From NCBI RefSeq assembly GCF_001896205.1, contig NZ_MPNU01000001.1, positions 49,044 through 113,043 of the forward strand: DNA of 64,000 bases, in the 5' to 3' direction. Position 1 is the stretch's first letter; each line of letters opens with the position of its first letter. The DNA comes from Edwardsiella piscicida (GTDB lineage Bacteria; Pseudomonadota; Gammaproteobacteria; Enterobacterales; Enterobacteriaceae). This document shows, piece after piece, positions 1 through 10,438 of this stretch. The notes under the pieces were generated by a model that was given only the letters and a program-made list of their open reading frames with translations, was not told the origin of the DNA and made no database searches. Made by a program: the position numbers and the translations under genes.

Positions 1-28
1 AAAAAAAATGCGCAACTGCGCTCATTTT
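1..28 (-). terminator. possible terminator of a gene left of the window
   Basis: Short inverted repeat (GCGC, AACT, GCGC at 10-21) preceded on the plus strand by eight A, so a minus-strand transcript would read a small hairpin and then a U run. The stem is only 4-5 bp, so this is weak. Confidence 0.3.
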
Positions 29-151
29 CACCATCTCGCACAAAAAAACGCAATATCGGACTCTTTTCATCCAACAGTACAGCGTGATCTGATTTTTGTA
101 GGATAAAATAGAGGAATATAGATATGCATACCCGATTAGGATCGACTAGCC

Positions 152-844
152 ATGCAACTAAATGCTCAACAACAAGCCGCCCAGCGCAACCTCTCCTATC
201 TTCTTGCTGAGAAGATAGGCCAGCGGATCCTGTCCGGTGAATATCAGTCCGGCAGCATTCTGCCGGGGGAACTCGAACTGGGTGAGATCTATGGCGTCAG
301 CCGCACCGCTGTACGTGAGGCGGTAAAAATGCTGGCGGCCAAAGGTATGCTGCTACCGCGTCCGCGCATTGGTACGCGCGTCATGCCAAGCAGCAGCTGG
401 AATTTTCTCGATCAGGAGCTGCTGACCTGGTGGCTGACCCGAGAGAATTTTGAACACGTCAAAGATCACTTCCTGGTGCTGCGCAATGCGCTGGAGCCAC
501 AGGCCTGCCTGCTGACGGCGCTGCACGCCAGCGGCACCGATAAAGCCGCTATCAATAACCTGATGCATGAAATGCGCGAGCTCAATAGCCATTTTGATCG
601 CGAACGCTGGATTCGGGTCGATGTACAATTCCACCAGCAAATCTACAAGGCCAGCGCTAACCCGTTCCTGACCTCGTTCTCCAACTTGTTCAACTCGGTC
701 TACCAAAGCTACTTCCGTTCGGTAACCGGTAATGAAGTCGTCAAGCTGGAGCAGCACCAGGCGATCGTCGATGCCATCCTCGCCGGCGACGCCCAGGGGG
801 CCTATGTGGCCTGTCAGGGTCTGCTGGGTATAGACGGAGCCTAA
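152..844 (+). CDS. yieP: GntR/FadR-family transcriptional regulator YieP
   Basis: A 230-residue DNA-binding regulator with an N-terminal winged helix-turn-helix (about residues 15-85, including [12 protein letters not shown]) and a C-terminal FCD ligand-binding domain (about 95-220). Length and sequence match E. coli YieP closely (shared [12 protein letters not shown] and SANPFLTSF). The effector ligand is not evident. It sits directly upstream of hsrA on the same strand with a 17 bp gap, the enteric arrangement next to the rbs operon, so the two are probably cotranscribed. The ATG at 152 has an AGGA about 11 bases upstream. The 151 bases before it hold no other gene. Confidence 0.92.
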   Translation: MQLNAQQQAAQRNLSYLLAEKIGQRILSGEYQSGSILPGELELGEIYGVSRTAVREAVKMLAAKGMLLPRPRIGTRVMPSSSWNFLDQELLTWWLTRENFEHVKDHFLVLRNALEPQACLLTALHASGTDKAAINNLMHEMRELNSHFDRERWIRVDVQFHQQIYKASANPFLTSFSNLFNSVYQSYFRSVTGNEVVKLEQHQAIVDAILAGDAQGAYVACQGLLGIDGA

Positions 845-861
845 CACTCGACGGAAAACTT

Positions 862-2279
862 ATGACCCAGACCGCCCGGAGTATGGCTGGCCTGCCCTGG
901 ATTGCGGCAATGGCTTTTTTTATGCAGGCGCTGGATGCCACTATCCTGAATACCGCACTGCCCGCCATCGCCCGCAGTCTGGCCCGCTCCCCGCTGGTGA
1001 TGCAGTCTGCCATCATCAGCTATGCCCTGACGGTCGCGATGCTGATCCCCATCAGCGGCTGGATAGCCGATAGACTGGGGACGCGGCGCGTTTTTATTGC
1101 CGCCGTCTCGCTATTCTCGTTTGGCTCCCTGCTGTGCGCACTGTCCGGCTCACTGGAGATGCTGGTCGCCTCTCGCGTGCTACAGGGCATCGGCGGAGCG
1201 ATGATGATGCCGGTTGCCCGTCTCGCGCTCCTGCGTGCCTATCCGCGCGATGAGCTGCTGCCGGTACTCAATTTCATCAGCCTACCCGGCTTGGTGGGAC
1301 CCGTACTCGGCCCTTTGCTCGGCGGCTGGCTCGTCACCTATGCCACCTGGCACTGGATTTTCCTGATCAACATCCCGATTGGCATCATCGGCATCCTCTA
1401 TGCCCTGCGCTATATGCCTGACTTTACCGCCCCTACCCGCGGCTTTGATATGCTTGGCTTTATGCTATTTGGCCTGGGGCTAGTGCTGCTCTCATGTGGC
1501 ATGGAGCTATTCGGTGAACAGGCGCTACCGCAGCCCTATGCCTGGGGGGCATATTGGCGGGCCTCGGCTCGTTGCTACTGTATATCCTGCACGCTCGGCG
1601 CCATCCTCACCCGCTTATCGCCCTGCCGCTATTTCGTACCCATACCTTCTCCGTCGGCATCGTAGGCAACATCGCGTCACGCCTGGGTACCGGCTGCATT
1701 CCCTTTCTGATGCCGCTCATGCTGCAGGTAGGATTCGGCTACAGCGCCATTATCGCGGGCTGTATGATGGCACCGACGGCGCTGGGATCGATGCTGGGTA
1801 AATCGCTGGTTACCGGCGTACTGCGCCGTCAGGGATATCGTAATACGCTGGTTGGGGTGACGCTGATTATCGGTCTAACGATCGCGCAGTTCTCCCTACA
1901 GAAGCCTGAAATGCCCCTGTGGCTGCTGATCCTGCCGCTGTTCCTGCTGGGGATGTTTATGTCCACCCAGTTTACCGCAATGAACACGATTACCCTGGGC
2001 GATCTGAGTGACCAAAATGCCAGCGCGGGCAACAGCGTACTGGCGGTAACCCAGCAGCTCTCCATTAGCTTTGGCGTTGCCGTCAGCGCCGCGGTGCTGC
2101 GCTTTTATGATACTCAGATTGCCGGGTCACTGGTGGATCACTTCCACTATACCTTTATTACGATGGGCGCCATCACCCTACTGTCAGCTAGCGTATTCCT
2201 GTTACTCCATCCCAAGGATGGCGACCACTTGCTGAAGGGCCGCCGCGTCTCGCGTCGGCGCGATGCGCCTCAGCCGTGA
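862..2279 (+). pseudogene. hsrA: hsrA, DHA2-type MFS transporter, frameshifted
   Basis: Drug:proton antiporter of the DHA2 major facilitator group (14 membrane segments), orthologous by position to HsrA/YieO. The first part (862 to about 1547) carries N-terminal MFS features such as DRLGTRRVF and the GPLLGGWL stretch. The rest continues in another frame (about 1548-2279) from [14 protein letters not shown] onward. The switch lies at a run of six G at 1544-1549. Seven G would restore [11 protein letters not shown] and one continuous protein of about 472 residues. As written, the first frame ends after 267 codons. This may be a true phase-variable or dead gene, or a base-calling error in the homopolymer. 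The 3' end overlaps convergent rbsR by 10 bp. Confidence 0.8.
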
Positions 2280-3277
2280 TGGACCGCGACCGAACCTCGC
2301 TCGATAAGCTGGGGCGTTAAGACCAGCGTCTGTGGCTCCCGCGTAGGATGCTTCAGGCGGTGTACCAGCGTATCGACGGCCAGCTCGCCCAGCTCATCCT
2401 TGGGCTGATGGATCGTCGTCAACGGCGGCGACATATAGCGCGCCAGCTCAATATCGTCATATCCGACGACCGCGACATCGTCGCCCACCCGCAGTCCGGC
2501 TTCAAACAGCACCTGATATACGCCGACGGCCATCGCGTCATTGCCGGTAAACAGCGCATGGGGCGGCGTCGGTAGCGCCAGCAGCTGTTTCATCGCCTGC
2601 ACTCCGCCGGCAAACTCGAAATCGCCAAATAGGATGTACTCCGGCGGTACCGGCAGCGCCGCCTGTTTCATTTCATACAGAAAGCCCTCAAGACGCTGGC
2701 GAGAGGGGGACTTATCCTTAGGGCCAGCCAGACAGGCTATGCGGGTATAGCCGCGTTCGATCAGATGACGAGTCGCGATTTGCCCCCCCAGGAAGGAGTT
2801 GTCCTGGATGATATCGTTCTGACCATCGAACAGCGCCCAGTCCATCATCACCGTCGGCAGCGCGGGATAACGGGCAATCATCTCCTGCGCCGGCCGAAAA
2901 TTCTCGGTGCACATCATCAGCAGACCGTCTACCCGCTTTTGCAGCAGCGTCTCCATACTCTGGCTCATGCGCGCCGGATCACCCTCGGTGTTACACAGGA
3001 TCAGGCTATAGCCCCGCTCATAGCAGCTGCGCTCCACCCCGCGCACCACCTCAGCAAAAAAGGGGTTATTACTGGTGGTCACCAGCATCCCGAGCGTGTG
3101 CGTCTGGTTCATCTTTAAGCTGCGGGCCAGCGCAGAGGGGGCATAATTCAGCTGCTGAACGGCCTCCAGAACACGCTGACGCACGCTGTCGCTGACGAAG
3201 CGATTGTTATTGATGACATGGGATACGGTCGAGGTGGAGACGCCCGCGAGGCGGGCGACATCCTTCATGGTTGCCAC
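2270..3277 (-). CDS. rbsR: ribose operon repressor RbsR
   Basis: LacI/GalR-family repressor of 335 residues. The N-terminal helix-turn-helix ([19 protein letters not shown], from residue 4) is followed by the hinge with the family LARSLK motif and a periplasmic-binding-protein-like sensor domain (about 60-330). In this family ribose binding releases DNA. It is the last gene of the rbs cluster, 6 bp after rbsK, and its likely operators are the two palindromes ahead of rbsD. It is close to E. coli RbsR along its length ([22 protein letters not shown]). Confidence 0.95.
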   Translation of the reverse strand: MATMKDVARLAGVSTSTVSHVINNNRFVSDSVRQRVLEAVQQLNYAPSALARSLKMNQTHTLGMLVTTSNNPFFAEVVRGVERSCYERGYSLILCNTEGDPARMSQSMETLLQKRVDGLLMMCTENFRPAQEMIARYPALPTVMMDWALFDGQNDIIQDNSFLGGQIATRHLIERGYTRIACLAGPKDKSPSRQRLEGFLYEMKQAALPVPPEYILFGDFEFAGGVQAMKQLLALPTPPHALFTGNDAMAVGVYQVLFEAGLRVGDDVAVVGYDDIELARYMSPPLTTIHQPKDELGELAVDTLVHRLKHPTREPQTLVLTPQLIERGSVAVHHG

Positions 3278-3283
3278 GTACGA

Positions 3284-4213
3284 TTACTCCTGATGCGTCT
3301 GCAGGAAGGCATCGATCTCACGGCGCCAAGGGACAGAGGGCTGCGCACCCTCGCGCGTCACGGCGATCGCCGCGGCGGCATGGGCAAAGCGCACGGCGGC
3401 AGACAGCGTATTCCCCTCCAGCAGAGCGGTTAGCAGCGCCCCGTTGAAGGTATCCCCGGCGGCAATGGTATCGATGGCGTTAACCCGAAATCCCGGGATC
3501 ACCCCACCATGTCCCTCTTGGCTGACCCACACGCCGCGGCGACCGAGCGTGATCATCACGGTCGCAATACCTTTGCCATGCAATACGGCGGCGGCTTGGC
3601 GAGCGCTCTCATCGTCGTGAACCCGAATACCGGTCAGGCGTTCAGCCTCGGTCTCATTGGGGGTGATGACATCCACCAGCCGCAGCAGAGAATCCGGCAG
3701 CGTCCTCGCCGGTGCCGGGTTCAAAATCACCTTGGTCTGGTGCTCTCGGGCCAGCGCCGCGGCGGCTTCAACGGTCTCCAGCGGCGACTCCAGCTGCATC
3801 AGCAGCGCATCGGCCTGCGCCACCAGCGCCCGATGGCGGGATAGATACTGCGGCGTCAGCGCATGATTAGCACCGGCGTTAATACCAATGACATTCTCCC
3901 CATCCTGATTGACAAAAATCAGCGCCACGCCGGTGCTTTCGCCGTCGACGCGCTCCACGGCGTGAACGTCGATCCCATCACAGGCCAGCTGGGTTCGGAT
4001 CCGTTCGCCGATATCATCGGCGCCAACACAGGCAATAAAGGCAATATCCGCGCCGCTGCGCCCGGCGGCAACGGCCTGATTGGCCCCTTTACCGCCGAAT
4101 GCCACCTGATACCCCTGTCCGGTTAAGGTTTCACCGGGGCGGGGAAAATGTTCGACCTTAAGAATGTGATCGGCATTGATACTGCCTAATACGACCAGTT
4201 TGCCTGTTTGCAT
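3284..4213 (-). CDS. rbsK: ribokinase
   Basis: Cytoplasmic PfkB-family sugar kinase (309 residues) that phosphorylates D-ribose to ribose 5-phosphate after uptake. The N-terminal substrate motif GGKGANQAVAA is at about residues 40-50. The C-terminal signature IAAGDTFNGALL contains the anion hole and catalytic Asp at about residue 255. It lies between rbsB and rbsR on the same strand. The 72 bp gap from rbsB holds a hairpin, which may lower expression of the kinase relative to the binding protein. Confidence 0.96.
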   Translation of the reverse strand: MQTGKLVVLGSINADHILKVEHFPRPGETLTGQGYQVAFGGKGANQAVAAGRSGADIAFIACVGADDIGERIRTQLACDGIDVHAVERVDGESTGVALIFVNQDGENVIGINAGANHALTPQYLSRHRALVAQADALLMQLESPLETVEAAAALAREHQTKVILNPAPARTLPDSLLRLVDVITPNETEAERLTGIRVHDDESARQAAAVLHGKGIATVMITLGRRGVWVSQEGHGGVIPGFRVNAIDTIAAGDTFNGALLTALLEGNTLSAAVRFAHAAAAIAVTREGAQPSVPWRREIDAFLQTHQE

Positions 4214-4235
4214 ATTCTGTATTCCTACTTATCTA

Positions 4236-4259
4236 CCGCCGCCGGTATTCCAGCGGCGG
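4236..4259 (-). other. hairpin between rbsB and rbsK
   Basis: Inverted repeat CCGCCGCCGG, TATT, CCAGCGGCGG with one mismatched pair and no T-tract. It lies between the abundant binding-protein gene and the kinase gene. Such hairpins often stabilise the upstream mRNA segment or slow polymerase. That role is inferred here. Confidence 0.5.
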
Positions 4260-4285
4260 CGTTGCCCGGAGGGTCTCCCGGCGCG

Positions 4286-5173
4286 TTACTTGGTGACCAG
4301 CTTCAGCTCAACCGGAATGTTTGCCGGCACTTTTTCCCCTTTGATGACCTTATCCGCGGTCTCGACGCCGATCACGCCGATCTGCTCAGGCTGCTGCGCG
4401 ACAGTGGCCCCCAGCTTACCGCTCTGTACGGCTTTTTCACCATCTTGGGTTCCATCAAAGCCCACGACCAGCACATCGCCGCGGCCCGCCGTCTGCAGCG
4501 CGCGCAGCGCGCCGAGCGCCATTTCATCATTCTGCGCGAACACGGCCTGAACCTGCGGGTGCGCCGTGAGCAGGTTCTGCATGACGTTCAAACCCTTAGT
4601 ACGGTCAAAGTCGGCTGGCTGGCTGGCCAGTACGTCAAACTTATGGGCGACGACCGCCTGTTTAAAGCCTTCGCCACGCTCACGGGCGGCCGAGGTTCCA
4701 GCGATCCCCTCCAGCTGGATGATCTTAGCGCCGGCCCCCAGCTTCTGGGCAATAAAGTCCCCGGCCAGCTTGCCGCCAGCGACGTTATCAGAGGCGATAT
4801 GGCTAACCACGCTACCTTGGCTGGCCGCACGGTCAAGGGTGATCACCGGGATATTGGCCTGATTGGCCATTTTTACCGCGTTACCCACCGCATCAGAGTC
4901 CGTCGGGTTAATCAGCATCAGCTTAGCGCCGCGCACGGTCAGATCCTGTACGTTGGCCAGCTCTTTGGCCGGGTTGTTCTGTGAATCCAATACCACCAGC
5001 TTGTATCCCAGCTTGTTGGCCTCTTTCTGCGCGCCATCCTTCATCGACACAAAGAACGGGTTATTCAGAGTAGAGACCACCAGGGCAATGGTGTCCTGCG
5101 CCATGGCGTTGGCGCTCAGAGTGGCGCTCAGGGCCGCGGCGGAGATCAGGGTTGCCAGTTTTTTCATGTTCAT
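4286..5173 (-). CDS. rbsB: D-ribose ABC transporter periplasmic binding protein
   Basis: Type I periplasmic sugar-binding protein of 295 residues that delivers ribose to RbsAC and, in E. coli, also to the Trg chemoreceptor. A Sec signal peptide covers residues 1-25 (MNMKKLAT start, hydrophobic core, cleavage after NAMA). The mature part has typical motifs such as [29 protein letters not shown] and VVGFDGT. It is encoded between rbsC and rbsK. Confidence 0.96.
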   Translation of the reverse strand: MNMKKLATLISAAALSATLSANAMAQDTIALVVSTLNNPFFVSMKDGAQKEANKLGYKLVVLDSQNNPAKELANVQDLTVRGAKLMLINPTDSDAVGNAVKMANQANIPVITLDRAASQGSVVSHIASDNVAGGKLAGDFIAQKLGAGAKIIQLEGIAGTSAARERGEGFKQAVVAHKFDVLASQPADFDRTKGLNVMQNLLTAHPQVQAVFAQNDEMALGALRALQTAGRGDVLVVGFDGTQDGEKAVQSGKLGATVAQQPEQIGVIGVETADKVIKGEKVPANIPVELKLVTK

Positions 5174-5196
5174 CTCATCGATTCCTGTAGGTAAGG

Positions 5197-6177
5197 TTAT
5201 TTATTGCTTTTGTTGTCTACCAAAACCGCCAACAGAATCACCGCTGCCTTGACGATCATTTGGTAGTAGGAGGAAACACCGAGTAAGTTTAGGCCGTTAT
5301 TCAGGAAGCCAAGGATCAGGGCACCGATCAGCGTTCCCATAATCCGCCCTTTACCGCCGGCCAGGCTGGTCCCACCCAGCACCACCGCCGCGATCGCATC
5401 CAGCTCATAGCCGGTGCCGGCCGTCGGCTGCGCCGAGGAGAGCCGGGCGACCTCTATCACGCCGGCCAGCGCTGACAGCAAGCCGCACAGGGCATACACC
5501 GCAATCTTGACGCGATCGACGCTGATCCCGGACAGGCGCGTTGCCGCCTCGTTCCCCCCCAGCGCGTAGATATAGCGCCCGAGGCGGGTGTGATGCAGCA
5601 TGTACCACGCCAGCGCAAAGACCACAATCATCAGCCAGATGGGCGTCGGCATCCCCAGTGGACGGCCGATACCAAACCAGCCAAACAGATCCGCCTGCGC
5701 AGAAAACCCGGTATTGACCGGACTGCCGTCGGTATACACCATCGTAACCCCGCGCAGCAGCAGCATCATCACCAGGGTTGCAATGAAGGCCTGAACCTTA
5801 CCCTTGGCCACGATAACGCCGGTGCAGCCGCCAATCGCGGCTCCCAGCGCCAGCGCCGCGCCAACCGCCACCAGCGCATTCACATCCATCCCGACAATAG
5901 ACGCCGCGACCGCGCCGGTCAGCGCCAGCAGCGACCCTACGGACAGATCGATGCCGGAGGTCAGGATCACCAGCGTCATCCCGACGGCCATGATGGCGTT
6001 CACGGAGGTCTGCTGCAGAATGTTGAACAGATTATTGACGGTGAAGAAATTGGGGCTCATGGAGGAGACCACCGCGATCAGCACCAGCAGGGCGATCAGC
6101 GATTTCTGCTCGACCAGCCAGACCTTGAGTCGGGCCTTGCTGAATCCGCCCTGGTTTGCAGTTACTTGGGTATTCAT
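5197..6177 (-). CDS. rbsC: D-ribose ABC transporter permease
   Basis: Inner-membrane permease (326 residues, about 8-10 hydrophobic segments) of the RbsABC importer, in the AraH/RbsC family. Recognisable stretches include [12 protein letters not shown] and the region [14 protein letters not shown] that contacts the ATPase. It starts 6 bp after the rbsA stop codon, consistent with translational coupling. Confidence 0.96.
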   Translation of the reverse strand: MNTQVTANQGGFSKARLKVWLVEQKSLIALLVLIAVVSSMSPNFFTVNNLFNILQQTSVNAIMAVGMTLVILTSGIDLSVGSLLALTGAVAASIVGMDVNALVAVGAALALGAAIGGCTGVIVAKGKVQAFIATLVMMLLLRGVTMVYTDGSPVNTGFSAQADLFGWFGIGRPLGMPTPIWLMIVVFALAWYMLHHTRLGRYIYALGGNEAATRLSGISVDRVKIAVYALCGLLSALAGVIEVARLSSAQPTAGTGYELDAIAAVVLGGTSLAGGKGRIMGTLIGALILGFLNNGLNLLGVSSYYQMIVKAAVILLAVLVDNKSNK

Positions 6178-6183
6178 CGGGGA

Positions 6184-7689
6184 TTACTCCTGCTTAACGC
6201 CGTATTGCTTGCCAACGGCCGCGGCCATCAGCACTTCTTGTGTTGCCTGTGCAATCGGGAACTCGCCGCTCAGCTGTCCGTCATGCATAACCAGGATACG
6301 ATCGCTCATTCCCAGCACCTCAGGCATTTCGGAGGAGACCAGAATGATGCTCAACCCCTCCGCCTTAAACTGGTTAATCAGCTGATAGATCTCTTTTTTG
6401 GCGCCAACGTCGACGCCGCGCGTCGGCTCATCAAGAATGAGAACCTTGGGGCGGGTCATCAGGCCGCGGGCGATCGCCACTTTCTGCTGGTTTCCACCAG
6501 AAAGCAGACCGATAGCCTGATCCATCGATGGGGTCTTGATGTTGAACAGCGAGATAAAATCGCCGACGGCCTCCCGCTCTTCGCCATGCTTGAGCGAGCC
6601 GTTAAGGCGACTGAAGTAGCGCAGCGCCGTCAGTGACATGTTCTCCTTCACCGACATCCCCAGCACCAGGCCATCGCGCTTTCGGTCTTCAGAGATATAG
6701 ACGATGCCGTTGGCCATCCCCTCCTGCGGAGAGCGCGTCTGAATAGGGTTTCCCTCCAGAGTGATACTCCCCTGGGTACGCGGCAGCGCGCCGTACAGGA
6801 TCTTCATCAGCTCACTGCGCCCCGCGCCCATCAGGCCAGACACCCCCAGAATTTCACCGCTGCGCAGCGTAAAAGAGACATCCCTGACGCCAGGGCCTGA
6901 TAGGTGACTGACCTGCAGGCGCAGATCGCCGGGCGCCTTATCGAGGCGCGGATACTGCTCCTCCAGCTTGCGCCCAACCATCATTTCAATCAGCGAATCT
7001 TCGCAGAGCCCACTGACGGGCCGCTCTGCGATAAACTGCCCGTCGCGGAAGACGGTCACGTCATCGCAGATTTCAAAGATTTCCTTCAGACGGTGCGAGA
7101 TATAAACAATGCCGCGTCCCTGCGCCTTCAGCTCACGGATGACGCTGAACAGGGACTCCGTCTCGGTATCCGTCAGCGCATCGGTCGGCTCATCCATGAT
7201 GATGACCCGCGACTCGAAGCTCAGCACCTTGGCTATCTCTACCATCTGCTGTTCGCCGATGGACAGATCGCCGACCAGGCGGCGGCTGCCGTAATCCAAA
7301 TTCAAACGCGCCAGCAGCCTGTCCGCCTCGGCATACATTTTTTTCCAGTCAATGCGCCCCAGACGATGGGTAAACTCACGGCCCAAAAAGATATTTTCAG
7401 CGATAGTCAGCTGCGGGATCAGGTTCAGCTCCTGATGAATAATACCAATGCCGGCCTCCTGCGAAGACTTGGGACCGTTAAACGCCGTCTCTTTACCCAG
7501 GTAATGCAGCGAACCGGCATCTTTCTGATAGATCCCGGTCAGCACTTTCATCATGGTAGATTTGCCAGCGCCGTTCTCCCCGACCAGCGCCATCACCCGT
7601 CCGGGATAGACATTCAACGAGGCGCCGGACAGCGCCTTCACGCCGGGAAACGATTTATCGATTGCGGTTAAAGCCAGTAACGGTTGCAT
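6184..7689 (-). CDS. rbsA: D-ribose ABC transporter ATP-binding protein
   Basis: Cytoplasmic ATPase of 501 residues with two fused nucleotide-binding domains. Domain 1 has Walker [10 protein letters not shown] (about 37-45) and signature [13 protein letters not shown]. Domain 2 has the altered Walker [10 protein letters not shown], which lacks the lysine as is normal for RbsA/MglA proteins, and signature [13 protein letters not shown]. The length equals that of E. coli RbsA. It lies 7 bp downstream of rbsD. Confidence 0.96.
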   Translation of the reverse strand: MQPLLALTAIDKSFPGVKALSGASLNVYPGRVMALVGENGAGKSTMMKVLTGIYQKDAGSLHYLGKETAFNGPKSSQEAGIGIIHQELNLIPQLTIAENIFLGREFTHRLGRIDWKKMYAEADRLLARLNLDYGSRRLVGDLSIGEQQMVEIAKVLSFESRVIIMDEPTDALTDTETESLFSVIRELKAQGRGIVYISHRLKEIFEICDDVTVFRDGQFIAERPVSGLCEDSLIEMMVGRKLEEQYPRLDKAPGDLRLQVSHLSGPGVRDVSFTLRSGEILGVSGLMGAGRSELMKILYGALPRTQGSITLEGNPIQTRSPQEGMANGIVYISEDRKRDGLVLGMSVKENMSLTALRYFSRLNGSLKHGEEREAVGDFISLFNIKTPSMDQAIGLLSGGNQQKVAIARGLMTRPKVLILDEPTRGVDVGAKKEIYQLINQFKAEGLSIILVSSEMPEVLGMSDRILVMHDGQLSGEFPIAQATQEVLMAAAVGKQYGVKQE

Positions 7690-7696
7690 AATGGCC

Positions 7697-8116
7697 TCAA
7701 AAGGTCACGCCGGCATACAGCAGTACATTGGCATAGGGTGAACACTCTCCGCTGCGGACGATGGCCTTACTCTCACCGCTCAGCGCCTTAAACTGATCGT
7801 GGGAAACATAGTCGATATGAATCGCGTTGCCCTGCGTCTGCGCCACCTGCTGCAGCCACGCCACCAGCTGCCGGTGAATATCAGGATTAGCCTCAACCAT
7901 CTCCTGCGCCAAAACGGCACGCTCAACCTGCATTTCCGCCGTGATCGTCTCAATAACCTGCATAAAACGCGGGATGCCATGGGTCAGCGCCAGATCGATG
8001 CGCTGGATACCGTCAGGAACCGGCAGCCCGGCATCACCAACCGTCACGCTGTCCGTATGGCCGAGACGGGAGATCAGGGCTGAAAGTTCAGAATTTAATA
8101 CCGTGCCTTTTTTCAT
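7697..8116 (-). CDS. rbsD: D-ribose pyranase
   Basis: Interconverts the pyranose and furanose forms of D-ribose so that RbsK receives its substrate. 139 residues with the catalytic His20 in [16 protein letters not shown]. The ATG at 8116 is preferred over an in-frame ATG at 8128 because it gives the family length and MKKGTVLN start and has GGAG at correct spacing. First gene of the rbs operon, with an RbsR operator just upstream of the start codon. Confidence 0.95.
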   Translation of the reverse strand: MKKGTVLNSELSALISRLGHTDSVTVGDAGLPVPDGIQRIDLALTHGIPRFMQVIETITAEMQVERAVLAQEMVEANPDIHRQLVAWLQQVAQTQGNAIHIDYVSHDQFKALSGESKAIVRSGECSPYANVLLYAGVTF

Positions 8117-8129
8117 TGCTCGCTCCACC

Positions 8130-8145
8130 AGCGAAACGTTTCGCT
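8130..8145 (-). promoter_or_regulatory. RbsR operator, start-proximal
   Basis: Perfect 16 bp palindrome AGCGAAACGTTTCGCT with the LacI-family centre, the same sequence as I recall for the E. coli rbs operator. It lies between the predicted -10 element and the rbsD start codon, so bound RbsR would block initiation. Confidence 0.85.
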
Positions 8146-8153
8146 ATCCGCTA

Positions 8154-8182
8154 AGTGTAGAGGTATGGCTTGGCTGAACAAA
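8154..8182 (-). promoter_or_regulatory. predicted rbsD promoter
   Basis: On the minus strand TACACT (plus-strand 8154-8159) is preceded at 17 bp by a weak -35, TTTGTT. A weak -35 fits an activator-dependent promoter. It is flanked by two RbsR palindromes. Confidence 0.5.
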
Positions 8183-8198
8183 GCAAAAAATAAAAAAA

Positions 8199-8214
8199 TG
8201 TGATCGTAATCGAA
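8199..8214 (-). promoter_or_regulatory. possible CRP site for the rbs operon
   Basis: TGTGA, six bases, TCGAA: one perfect CRP half-site and a poor second half, located upstream of the predicted rbsD -35. Ribose operons are catabolite controlled in enterics. The match is partial. Confidence 0.35.
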
Positions 8215-8222
8215 ACGTTTCG
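8211..8222 (-). promoter_or_regulatory. second RbsR-like operator, upstream
   Basis: CGAAACGTTTCG, identical to the core of the start-proximal operator and about 80 bp from it. The pair could support looping by a dimer of RbsR dimers. Confidence 0.7.
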
Positions 8223-8260
8223 CAGTAAAAACGATTCAGCTAAACAGTAATTTCAACGAG

Positions 8261-8284
8261 AAAGGGCGCCGTTAGGCGCCCTTT
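8261..8284 (-). terminator. kup terminator
   Basis: Ten-base-pair stem AAAGGGCGCC, loop GTTA, GGCGCCCTTT just after the kup stop codon. It separates kup from the rbs promoter region, which lies in the same direction. Confidence 0.8.
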
Positions 8285-8307
8285 TACACGTTATCCCGTT
8301 TAACGGG

Positions 8308-10176
8308 TCAGATTTCAACCTGGGTTCCCAGCTCGATAACCCGATTAGGTGGGATCTCAAACTGATCGGCCGCCTGCAGCGCATTGCGGCTCAGCGCCAT
8401 AAACAGCCGGCCTCGCGCCTTGAGATACCAAGGCCGGTGTCCCAGCAGCAGCGACTCATGGGACATGAAGAACGACGTCTCCATAATCCGGCAGGAGAGT
8501 CCCTCGAGACCGCAGCGGTGGAAAATCTCCTCAACGTTCGGCGTTTCCTTAAAGCCATAGCTGGCCACCACCCGCCAAAACGTCGGCGACAGCTGTTCGA
8601 GAGTGACGCGACGCACGTTATGAACATAGGGCACATCTTCGGTACGCAGGGTCAGCAAGATCACCCTCTCATGGAGCACCTTGTTATGTTTCAGGTTATG
8701 CAGCAGCGCCAGGGGAATGACGTTCACCGCCCGCGACATATATACCGCGGTTCCCTGCACCCTGACCGGAGGCGACTTCTCCAGCGAGGCGATCATGGCC
8801 TCCAGAGAGTTTCCGTGCTCATGCAGGCGACGCAGCAGACGAAAGCGTTCGCTTTTCCAGGTTGTCATGACGATAAACATCATCAGCCCCAGCGTCAGCG
8901 GCAGCCAGCCGCCGGAGAGTATCTTCATGGCGTTGGCACTAAACAGCGGTATATCGATACACAGTAGGCATACCAACAGGATCCCGACCAAGAAACGGTT
9001 CCAATGCCAGTTTTTAAAGGCGACGGTGCAGGAGAGAATACTGGTCAGCACCATCGTACCGGTAACGGCGATACCATAGGCCGCCGCCAGATTGCTGGAG
9101 CGCTCAAAGCCGACGATCACCAACACCACGCTGATATACAGCGCCCAGTTAATGGCCGGAATATAGATCTGACCGGCCTCCATATCCGACGTATGAATAA
9201 TACGCATCGGCGGCAGATAACCGAGCCGTACCGCCTGGCGCGTCAAAGAAAAGACGCCGGAAATCACCGCCTGCGACGCGATGACCGTGGCGAGGGTAGC
9301 CAATACCAACAGCGGGATCAGCGCCCAGTCAGGCGCCAACAAAAAGAAGGGATTCTTTATCGCCGATGGATCGTTAAGCAGCAGCGCTCCCTGACCAAAA
9401 TAGTTCAGCATCAGCGAGGGGATCACAAACAGAAACCAGGCGAGGCGGATCGGACGTTTACCAAAGTGGCCCATGTCGGCGTACAGCGCCTCGACCCCGG
9501 TGATCGACAGCACCACGGCGCCGAGGGCAAAAAAGGCCAGCGCCTTATAATGGATAAAGAAGTTGATAGCCCAGCGCGGATCCAAGGCGTGCAGCACCTG
9601 TGGATTGGCGAGAATACTGCGCGCCCCTAAGATCGCCAGCGCTAAAAACCACAGCACCATCACCGGCGCAAACAGGCGGCCAATGCTGCCGGTACCGTGT
9701 TTTTGGATACAAAACAGGACCGTCAGCACCAGAACAGAAAGCGGAACGATGTAGGGATCCAGCGACGGGGCGGCAATTTCAAGCCCCTCAATAGCTGACA
9801 TCACGGAGATCGCCGGGGTGATAACCACCTCGCCGTAGAAGAAGCTACCGCCAATCAGCCCCAGAATCACCAGGGTAGCCGTTATCCGCGCCGGCGTATT
9901 GCGGCCAGCCAACGACATCAGGGTCAGGATCCCCCCTTCGCCTTCGTTGTCGGCCCGCATCACAAAGGTCAGATACTTCAGCGAGACAATCAGGATCTGC
10001 ATCCAAAAGATCAGCGAGAGGAAGCCAAAGACGATCTCAGGCTTCACCTCAAATCCATAGTGCCCGGCAAAACACTCGCGCAGGGTATACAGCGGACTGG
10101 TGCCGATATCGCCATACACGACGCCGATAGCGGCCAGCGTCACCGTAGTCAGTGAACGTTTCTGTTCTGTACTCAT
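8308..10176 (-). CDS. kup: low-affinity potassium uptake protein Kup
   Basis: K+/H+ symporter of the KUP/HAK/KT family in the inner membrane. At 622 residues it equals the E. coli length, with about 12 transmembrane segments in the first 430 residues and a soluble C-terminal domain. Recognisable motifs are [17 protein letters not shown] near the N-terminus and [14 protein letters not shown]. Monocistronic, upstream of rbs and divergent from ravA. Confidence 0.96.
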   Translation of the reverse strand: MSTEQKRSLTTVTLAAIGVVYGDIGTSPLYTLRECFAGHYGFEVKPEIVFGFLSLIFWMQILIVSLKYLTFVMRADNEGEGGILTLMSLAGRNTPARITATLVILGLIGGSFFYGEVVITPAISVMSAIEGLEIAAPSLDPYIVPLSVLVLTVLFCIQKHGTGSIGRLFAPVMVLWFLALAILGARSILANPQVLHALDPRWAINFFIHYKALAFFALGAVVLSITGVEALYADMGHFGKRPIRLAWFLFVIPSLMLNYFGQGALLLNDPSAIKNPFFLLAPDWALIPLLVLATLATVIASQAVISGVFSLTRQAVRLGYLPPMRIIHTSDMEAGQIYIPAINWALYISVVLVIVGFERSSNLAAAYGIAVTGTMVLTSILSCTVAFKNWHWNRFLVGILLVCLLCIDIPLFSANAMKILSGGWLPLTLGLMMFIVMTTWKSERFRLLRRLHEHGNSLEAMIASLEKSPPVRVQGTAVYMSRAVNVIPLALLHNLKHNKVLHERVILLTLRTEDVPYVHNVRRVTLEQLSPTFWRVVASYGFKETPNVEEIFHRCGLEGLSCRIMETSFFMSHESLLLGHRPWYLKARGRLFMALSRNALQAADQFEIPPNRVIELGTQVEI

Positions 10177-10438
10177 ATCATTTTTCGTTTGAAATTTCCG
10201 TCAGCCATCAATGCGCCAACATCCCGAGCGCAGATAAAGGTTGCACAGTATGCATAAATACCCATGTATTCCCACTGTAAAACCCGCAAGAATATCGTTG
10301 ATTATGTAACAAACAGCATGTGACGCCGCCGCGTTGCCGGTGAATATCTCCCCGATGGCCGTGAATGAAAATAAAAGCTGGTCATACAGGTTATAAATGG
10401 ATACAACAAAATCATCCATGTCATGAATAGAGAATATT

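Noticed and set aside
5590-6636. Long plus-strand open frame opposite rbsC and rbsA
   Set aside because: Antisense shadow of conserved genes in G+C-rich DNA. Low-complexity His/Gln/Arg composition and no ribosome site.
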